64,000 bases of DNA, taken from Acetobacteraceae bacterium. Its GTDB lineage: Bacteria > Pseudomonadota > Alphaproteobacteria > Acetobacterales > Acetobacteraceae. Location: assembly GCA_947455205.1 (NCBI GenBank), contig CANGNF010000001.1, forward strand, positions 62,001 through 126,000. Reading direction: 5' to 3'. Within the stretch, counting starts at the first letter, position 1; every line of letters starts with the position of its first letter. The position numbers were made by a program, and so were the translations under genes. Positions 58,898 through 64,000 of the stretch are shown in pieces. The notes under the pieces are model-generated. The model was given only the letters and a program-made list of their open reading frames with translations, did not search any database and was not told where the DNA came from.

Positions 58898-58939
58898 ACA
58901 CCGTTGTTGCCCCGGCCCGAATCCGGCCATGATCCAGTC

Positions 58940-59434
58940 ATGACCCGCCCCGATCCGCTGCCCCACCTCCACGCCGCCGCGCTCGCGATCCGCGAGGCCA
59001 CCACGCCCGAAGCCGGCTTTGTCGCGCTGGATGCGGCCTTGCAGGCCGCCTTCGGCCACGGCTTCTTCACCGTGATGGCGCATGAGGCGACGACCGGTTG
59101 GAACCGCCGGGTCTATTCCTCGCGCCCGGTGGAATGGCCGGTGGGCGGCGGCAAGCCCAGCGAGGGACGGCCCTTCGTGACCCAGGTTGTGCATGAGGGC
59201 CGGCCCTGGACCGGCAGCGGGGCGGCGGCGATGCGCTTCGCCTACCCCGACTTCGCGGCCCTGGAGGCGACCGGCCTGGGCAGCGGCCTGAACCTGCCGG
59301 TACGCGCCGGCGGGGTGACGCTGGGCGTGCTGAACCTGCTGAACTCGGAAGGCTGGTACACCCAGGCCGACGTCACTGCCGGCCTGGTCTTCGCGGGGTT
59401 GGCGGTGCCGCTGCTGCAGCGCGTTACGGCTTGA
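58940..59434 (+). CDS. GAF domain-containing protein
   Basis: This 164-aa protein is essentially one GAF fold: TPEAGFVALDAALQAAFGHGFFTVMAHE is followed by ATGLGSGLNLPVRAGGVTLGVLNLLNSEGWY and VTAGLVFAGLAVPLLQRV. GAF domains sense small ligands or redox state; here there is no output domain, so it may be a free-standing sensor or methionine-sulfoxide reductase-like remnant (fRMsr catalytic cysteines are absent). The ATG at 58940 is used. Single gene. Confidence 0.85.
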   Translation: MTRPDPLPHLHAAALAIREATTPEAGFVALDAALQAAFGHGFFTVMAHEATTGWNRRVYSSRPVEWPVGGGKPSEGRPFVTQVVHEGRPWTGSGAAAMRFAYPDFAALEATGLGSGLNLPVRAGGVTLGVLNLLNSEGWYTQADVTAGLVFAGLAVPLLQRVTA

Positions 59435-59447
59435 GGGCGTACCGCGC

Positions 59448-59864
59448 CTATGGCTTCAGGGCGTACCGCCCGGGGCCGAACTGCATGATGAAGCCAAGCC
59501 CCAGCATGACCGAGATGTTCTTGAAGAAGCTCATGGTCTGGCCGAACTGCGCCGGGCCCGAGAACTCCCAGAAGCGGTGCGCCAGGATGATGGTGCAGGC
59601 GGTGTAGATGACGAGGCCGAGCGCGGCCCAGCGGGTGAACAGCCCGATCACGACCAGCGCCGGCAGCACCAGCTCGAACCCGATGGCCAGCCAGACGGCA
59701 ATGCCCGGCATGGGCGTGCCCAGGTTGGTCAGCATGGTGACGGTGCCGGCCACGTTGCCGAACTTGGCCCAGCCGCTGATCGGGAAGATCACCACCAGCA
59801 GCACGCGGGCGATGAGCAGGTAGAGATCGCTGGTTGCCGCGGGGCGGCTGATGGCGCTGGACAT
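59448..59864 (-). CDS. DoxX family membrane protein
   Basis: This 138-aa protein has four predicted helices: LLIARVLLVVIFPISGWAKFGN, GIAVWLAIGFELVLPALVVIG, LGLVIYTACTIILAHRFWE and FFKNISVMLGLGFIMQFGPG. The FISGWAK-like first helix and FELVLP motif are characteristic of DoxX/SURF4-type proteins. They have been linked to redox stress and quinone reactions, but the role is unclear. Convergent with the GAF gene by only 13 bp. It contains the duplicated sequence GGCGTACCGC just beyond its stop. Confidence 0.9.
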   Translation of the reverse strand: MSSAISRPAATSDLYLLIARVLLVVIFPISGWAKFGNVAGTVTMLTNLGTPMPGIAVWLAIGFELVLPALVVIGLFTRWAALGLVIYTACTIILAHRFWEFSGPAQFGQTMSFFKNISVMLGLGFIMQFGPGRYALKP

Positions 59865-59930
59865 GGGGGTCTCCTGGCAAATCCGCGCTCAGATTAGCCA
59901 GGGACGCAACGGTCGCGCCAGGGGGAGCGG

Positions 59931-61493
59931 TCAATCTCGGGGTGGGCTGACCGCATGTTCCCGCAGCACGGCGCCGGTGGTGGGGTCCACCTCCTTCAGC
60001 AGCACGTCGTAGCTCCACAGGTAGGCCAGCTGGCGCAGCACCAGGCGGGCCTCCTTCTCCTCCAGCGTGCGGCCATGCAGCACCCGGTGCTCCAGGATCA
60101 GCCGGCGGTCGCCGGAGAGGTCCACGTCCACCACCTGGATGTCGGGCTCGGTCCAGGCCGGGTCGTATTGCCGGGCCAGCGCCTGGCGCACCCGGCGATA
60201 GCCCCGTTCGTCATGCACCGCGTCCACCCGGAGCGCGGGCTTGCCGCTGTCATCCGACAGATGGAACAGGCGCAGCTTGCGGATCAGGTGCGGCGAGAGG
60301 AATTGCAGGATGAAGCTCTCGTCGCGGTATTCCGCCCAGGCTTCCCGCAGCACCGGCATGGCGTCGCCGCAGCCGGCGATGTCGGGGAACCACTCCTGGT
60401 CCTCCTCGGTCGGGTGTTCGCAGATGCGCTCGATGTCCTGCATCATGGCGAAGCCGAGCGCATAGGGGTTGATGCCGGAATAGCGCGGGTCGTCGAATTC
60501 CGGCTGCATGATGACGCTGCTGTGGTTGTGCAGCACCTCCAGCATGGCGCCGTCGCTGATGCGGCCCTGCTCATGCAGGCGGTTGAGGATGCGGTAGTGG
60601 GTGTAGGTAGCGCAGCCCTCGTTCATCATCTTGGTCTGGCGCTGCGGGTGGAAGTACTGCGCCACGTTGCGGACGATGCGGATGATCTCGCGCTGCCAGG
60701 GGGCCATGCGCGGCGCCGACTTCTCCAGGAAGTAGAGCAGGTTCTCCTGCGGCAGTTGCAGCAGGGAGCGGCGGCGCTCGACCTCGCTGGGCGGCACATG
60801 CGCCTGGGTCTTGCCGGGCACGGTGCGCCACAGGTCGTTGAAGCGGGCGGCGTCGTAGTCGCGACGTTCGCGCTCGCGCAGTTCCTCGCTGCGCAGGTCC
60901 GGCACGCGGCGCTGGCGCTGGCGATGCACGCCCTGGTTCATCAGCGCATGCGCCGCGTCCAGCGTGCGTTCCACCGCGGACTCGCCGAAGCGCTCCTCGG
61001 CGCGGGCGACGTAGTTCTTGGCGAATTCCAGGTAGTCCAGAATGCCCTTGGCATCCGTCCAGTCCTTGAAGATGCGGTTGTTCTTGAAGAAGTGGTTATG
61101 GCCGAAGGCCGCGTGGGCGATGACCAGCGCCTGCAGCGTCGCGGTGTTTTCCTCCATCACGTAGCTGACGCAGGGGTCGGAGTTGATGACGATCTCATAG
61201 GCCAGGCCGCGCAGGCCCTTGCGGTACATGGCTTCCTGCTGGGCGAAGTGCTTGCCGAAGGACCAGTGCTTGTAGAACAGCGGCAGGCCGGTGCTGGCAT
61301 AGGCGTCCAGCATCTGCTCGCTGCTGATCACCTCGATCCGGTTGGGGTAGACGCTGAGGCCCATCTCCCCCAGCGCGATCTCCTCGCAGGCGTCGTGGAT
61401 GCGGCGCAGCGTCTCGAAGTCCCATTCGGCGCCTTGGTAGAGCAGGCGGTCTTCGCTCGCTTGCGGGCGCGGGGTCAGTGTTCCGGCACTCAT
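59931..61493 (-). CDS. spoVR: SpoVR family protein (YcgB-like)
   Basis: This 520-aa protein spans the full SpoVR domain: WDFETLRRIHDACEEIALGEMGLSVYPNRIEVISSEQM, then HWSFGKHFAQQEAMYRKG, MMNEGCATYTHYRILNRLHEQG and YALGFAMMQDIERICEHP. In Bacillus it affects the spore cortex; in proteobacteria it is always linked to the PrkA/YeaH module under starvation or stress. The start overlaps the yeaH stop (ATGA). Biochemical function is not known. The histidine-rich segments may bind metal. Confidence 0.94.
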   Translation of the reverse strand: MSAGTLTPRPQASEDRLLYQGAEWDFETLRRIHDACEEIALGEMGLSVYPNRIEVISSEQMLDAYASTGLPLFYKHWSFGKHFAQQEAMYRKGLRGLAYEIVINSDPCVSYVMEENTATLQALVIAHAAFGHNHFFKNNRIFKDWTDAKGILDYLEFAKNYVARAEERFGESAVERTLDAAHALMNQGVHRQRQRRVPDLRSEELRERERRDYDAARFNDLWRTVPGKTQAHVPPSEVERRRSLLQLPQENLLYFLEKSAPRMAPWQREIIRIVRNVAQYFHPQRQTKMMNEGCATYTHYRILNRLHEQGRISDGAMLEVLHNHSSVIMQPEFDDPRYSGINPYALGFAMMQDIERICEHPTEEDQEWFPDIAGCGDAMPVLREAWAEYRDESFILQFLSPHLIRKLRLFHLSDDSGKPALRVDAVHDERGYRRVRQALARQYDPAWTEPDIQVVDVDLSGDRRLILEHRVLHGRTLEEKEARLVLRQLAYLWSYDVLLKEVDPTTGAVLREHAVSPPRD

Positions 61494-62797
61494 GCGGTGG
61501 CCTCCTCGGTCAGCCCGCGCTTGCGGAAGAGTTCGCGGAACACCGGGAAGATCTCGCGCCGGTTGCGGACGCGTTTCATCGCCATCGGCGCGCCGGCGAC
61601 GACCAGTTGTTCATAGGTGCGCCACAAATCGGTGGGGCCGCGCGGAAAGCCGGGCATGCCGTGCTCGCCGTCGCGGCCGACCTCGATATAGGCGTAGTAC
61701 TGCACCGCCGGCAGGATGTGTTCCAGCAGCAGCCGCGCGGTGCGGGTGCTGTCGCCAGCGGCGTTGTCGCCGTCGCTGGCCTGGGCGGCGTAGATGTTCC
61801 ACTCGCTGGGCGGGAAGCGGGCTTCCACCACCTTCCGCATCTCCTCCAGCGCGGTGGAGACCAGGGTGCCGCCGGTTTCCCGGCTGTGGAAGAAGGTCTG
61901 CTCGTCGACCTCCTTGGCCTCATGCGTGTGGCGGATGAAGACGACCTCCACCTGCTTGTAGCGGCGTTGCAGGAACAGGTAGAGCAGCATGTAGAACCGC
62001 TTGGCCAGGTCCTTCATGTCCTCCGTCATGCTGCCGGACACGTCCATCAGGCAGAACATCACCGCCTGCGCCACCGGCCGCGGTACCGGCTCGAACCGGC
62101 GGTAGCGCACGTCGATCGGGTCGATGTACGGAATGCGCTGGCTGCGGCGCATGGCGCGGTCCAGCAGCGCCCGTAGTTCGGGCACTTCCTCCCCGGGGTC
62201 GCCAAGCGCTTCCAGCCGGGCGATCTCGGCCTCGAACTGCGCGATGCTTTCCGGCTTCGGCCGCTTCAGCGCAATGCGCCGCGACAGGCTGTTGCGCAGC
62301 GTGCGCGACAGCGAGAGGTTTGCCGGCGAGCCGCTGGAGGTATAGCCGGCGCGGCGGAAGGCCGGGTCCACCAGCTGCGCCAGGCGGCGCTTGGCCAGGT
62401 CCGGCAGCTCCAGGTCATCCAGGAACAGCTCCAGGAATTCCTCGCGGCTGAGGACGAAGCGGAAGCTGTCCTCGCCGCCGCCGTCGTCGCTGCCCTCATT
62501 GCCGTTGCCGCCACCGCCGCCACCGGGTGGGCGCTGGATCTCGTCGCCCTCGCGGTACTCCTTGTTGCCCGGCAGCACGTGTTCGCGCAGGCCGCCGTCG
62601 CCCAGGCTGAAGCTGGGCTCGCGCACGCCATGCATGGGGATGGTGACCTCGCCACCGCCGTCCGCGCCGCGGATGTCCCGCTTGGCGCTGCTGTCCCGCA
62701 CCGCGTCCTGGATCAGCGCCTTGGCGCGGCGCAGGAAGCGTTGGCGGTTCGGCAGGCTCTTGCCCTTCGGGTTGAGCCTGCGGTCCAGGATCTCCAT
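61490..62797 (-). CDS. yeaH: YeaH/YhbH family (DUF444) protein
   Basis: This 435-aa protein has RRLNPKGKSLPNRQRFLRRAKA at the N-terminus, a Gly-rich linker (PPGGGGGGNGNEGSDDGGGED), and a C-terminal VWA-like domain with MIDAS motif DVSGSMTEDMKD and FIRHTHEAKEVDE. YeaH acts with the PrkA (YeaG) kinase in nitrogen-starvation and stationary-phase responses. It is 10 bp downstream of prkA and overlaps spoVR, giving the usual three-gene order. Confidence 0.95.
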   Translation of the reverse strand: MEILDRRLNPKGKSLPNRQRFLRRAKALIQDAVRDSSAKRDIRGADGGGEVTIPMHGVREPSFSLGDGGLREHVLPGNKEYREGDEIQRPPGGGGGGNGNEGSDDGGGEDSFRFVLSREEFLELFLDDLELPDLAKRRLAQLVDPAFRRAGYTSSGSPANLSLSRTLRNSLSRRIALKRPKPESIAQFEAEIARLEALGDPGEEVPELRALLDRAMRRSQRIPYIDPIDVRYRRFEPVPRPVAQAVMFCLMDVSGSMTEDMKDLAKRFYMLLYLFLQRRYKQVEVVFIRHTHEAKEVDEQTFFHSRETGGTLVSTALEEMRKVVEARFPPSEWNIYAAQASDGDNAAGDSTRTARLLLEHILPAVQYYAYIEVGRDGEHGMPGFPRGPTDLWRTYEQLVVAGAPMAMKRVRNRREIFPVFRELFRKRGLTEEATA

Positions 62798-62807
62798 GGC
62801 GTTCCTA

Positions 62808-64000
62808 TCAGCCGGCCTGCTTGACGCGCATGTACCATTCCACCAGGCGTCTCACCTGCCGTTCGGTGTAGCCGCGCTCCGTCATGCGGGCGACGAAGTC
62901 ACTGTGCTTCTTCTCGGTGTCGCTGTCCTTCTTGCTGCCGAAGCTGATCACCGGCAGCAGGTCCTCCACCTGGCTGAACATGCGCTTCTCGATCACCTCG
63001 CGCAGCTTCTCGTAGCTGGTCCAGCGCGGGTTCTGGCCGCCCCGATTGGCCCGCGCCCGCAGGGCGAACTTCACCACCTCGTTGCGGAAATCCTTGGGGT
63101 TGGCGATCCCCGCGGGCTTCTCGATCTTGGTCAGCTCCTGGTTAAGCAGGTCGCGGTTCAGCATCTGCCCGGTGTCGGGGTCCTTGTAGTCCATGTCCTC
63201 GATCCAGGCGTCGGCGTAGGACACGTAGCGGTCGAACAGGTTCTGGCCGTACTCGCTGTAGGATTCCAGGTAGGCCTTCTGTATCTCGTTGCCGATGAAC
63301 TCGGCGTAGCGCGGGCCAAGCTCCCCCTTGATGAACTCCAGCAGCCGCTTCTCGGTCTCCTCGGCGTATTGCTCGCGCCGGATGGATTGCTCCAGCACGT
63401 ACATCAGGTGCACCGGGTCGGCGGAAATCTCGGTGGTGTCGTGGTTGAAGGTGGCGGCCAGCACCTTGAAGGCGAAGCGCGTGCTGGTGCCTTCCATGCC
63501 CTCGTCCGGGCCGGCGGCGTCGCGGTATTCCTGCAGCGTCTTGGCCCGCGGGTCGGTCTCCTTCAGGCTTTCGCCGTCATAGACGCGCATCTTGGCGAAG
63601 ATGTTGCTGTTCTCATGCTTGCGCAGCCGGGACAGCACGCTGAACTTGGCCAGCATCTCCAGCGTCGCCGGGGCGCAGGGGGCGGCGGCCAGCTCGCTGC
63701 TGCTGACCAGCTTGGCGTAGATCTTCTGTTCCTCAGTCGCCCGCAGGCAGTACGGCACCTTGATGACGTAGATGCGGTCGATGAAGGCTTCGTTGTTCTT
63801 GTTGTTCTTGAAGGTCTGCCACTCGCTCTCGTTGCTGTGGGCCAGGATGATGCCGGTATAGGGCAGGGCGCCGATGTTCTCGGTGCCGATGTAGTTGCCC
63901 TCCTGCGTCGCCGTCAGCAGCGGGTGCAGCATCTTGATCGGTGCCTTGAACATCTCGACGAACTCCAGGATGCCCTGGTTCGCGCGGTTCAGGCCGCCGC
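62808..64000 (-). CDS. prkA: PrkA family serine protein kinase (YeaG-like), 5' part outside window
   Basis: 397 codons of the C-terminal part are present; the frame continues in from position 64000 without a stop (GGLNRANQGILEFVEMFKAP). Typical PrkA stretches are LLTATQEGNYIGTENIGALPYTGIILAHSNE, then FIDRIYVIKVPYCLR, SEYGQNLFDRYVSYADAW and NRGGQNPRWTSYEKLREVIE. The N-terminal AAA part lies outside. PrkA kinases are AAA+-type stress kinases (recently also proposed as proteases). It heads the prkA-yeaH-spoVR operon. Confidence 0.95.
   Translation of the reverse strand, partial: GGLNRANQGILEFVEMFKAPIKMLHPLLTATQEGNYIGTENIGALPYTGIILAHSNESEWQTFKNNKNNEAFIDRIYVIKVPYCLRATEEQKIYAKLVSSSELAAAPCAPATLEMLAKFSVLSRLRKHENSNIFAKMRVYDGESLKETDPRAKTLQEYRDAAGPDEGMEGTSTRFAFKVLAATFNHDTTEISADPVHLMYVLEQSIRREQYAEETEKRLLEFIKGELGPRYAEFIGNEIQKAYLESYSEYGQNLFDRYVSYADAWIEDMDYKDPDTGQMLNRDLLNQELTKIEKPAGIANPKDFRNEVVKFALRARANRGGQNPRWTSYEKLREVIEKRMFSQVEDLLPVISFGSKKDSDTEKKHSDFVARMTERGYTERQVRRLVEWYMRVKQAG

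Overview
The window is very GC-rich, densely coding DNA from a heterotrophic alphaproteobacterium. The best guess is an environmental member of the Acetobacteraceae (Roseomonas-like). This is inferred from the GC-rich codon use, the NDUFS4-type complex I accessory gene, the many Bug-type (tripartite tricarboxylate) receptors without membrane partners, and the CaiB/enoyl-CoA hydratase and Mo-hydroxylase maturation genes. I see no rRNA, CRISPR array, integrase or transposase. The window looks like ordinary chromosome rich in catabolic accessory operons.

Layout. 1-10 kb: two Bug receptors (minus) diverge from a tightly overlapping acyl-CoA catabolic operon (nitronate monooxygenase, two enoyl-CoA hydratases, CaiB transferase, acyl-CoA synthetase), followed by a GMC oxidoreductase and an FAD-linked 2-hydroxyacid dehydrogenase. 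10-19 kb: single genes including lipoproteins, a PNPOx-like protein, a cupin dioxygenase, a CHAP protein, RidA, Gfo/Idh, an MFS transporter with a ParD-like tail, and an amidase. 18.7-25.4 kb: a Mo-hydroxylase maturation operon on the minus strand (coxG, coxD, a 57-aa membrane protein, coxE, split xdhC, a MoeA/MobA-type fusion, a GT90 glycosyltransferase). 25.5-28.7 kb: antiporter, prpB and a CDGSH protein. 28.7-31.3 kb: a thiXYZ-type transporter behind a TPP riboswitch. 31.4-38.4 kb: histone deacetylase-like, GST, hydrolase, DUF192, VOC and SPINDLY/OGT genes, and two tRNAs around the complex I gene.

38.5-46.3 kb: RutA-type and other LLM monooxygenases, a peptide-type binding protein, a DUF1028 protein and a D-aminoacylase, which suggests amide or peptide and pyrimidine scavenging. 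46.4-52.9 kb: a second MoxR/CoxE pair coupled to a DOPA-dioxygenase-like protein and a CaiB transferase, then an aromatic-ring monooxygenase and a Bug receptor. 52.9-58.3 kb: a six-gene overlapping operon (MBL hydrolase, aldo-keto reductase, TauD dioxygenase, two Bug receptors, SDR). 58.4-64 kb: small secreted, GAF and DoxX proteins, then the prkA-yeaH-spoVR stress operon, whose first gene runs off the right edge.

The most unusual signal outside genes is a family of about 52-nt palindromic intergenic elements. Copies lie near 13.6, 27.9 (twice in tandem), 32.5 (partial) and 39.6 kb. They share constant ends and have a variable inner hairpin with compensatory base changes. A second stem-loop family occurs near 13.7 and 33.3 kb. 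The TPP riboswitch is also notable, because its closing helix appears to contain the thiZ start codon.
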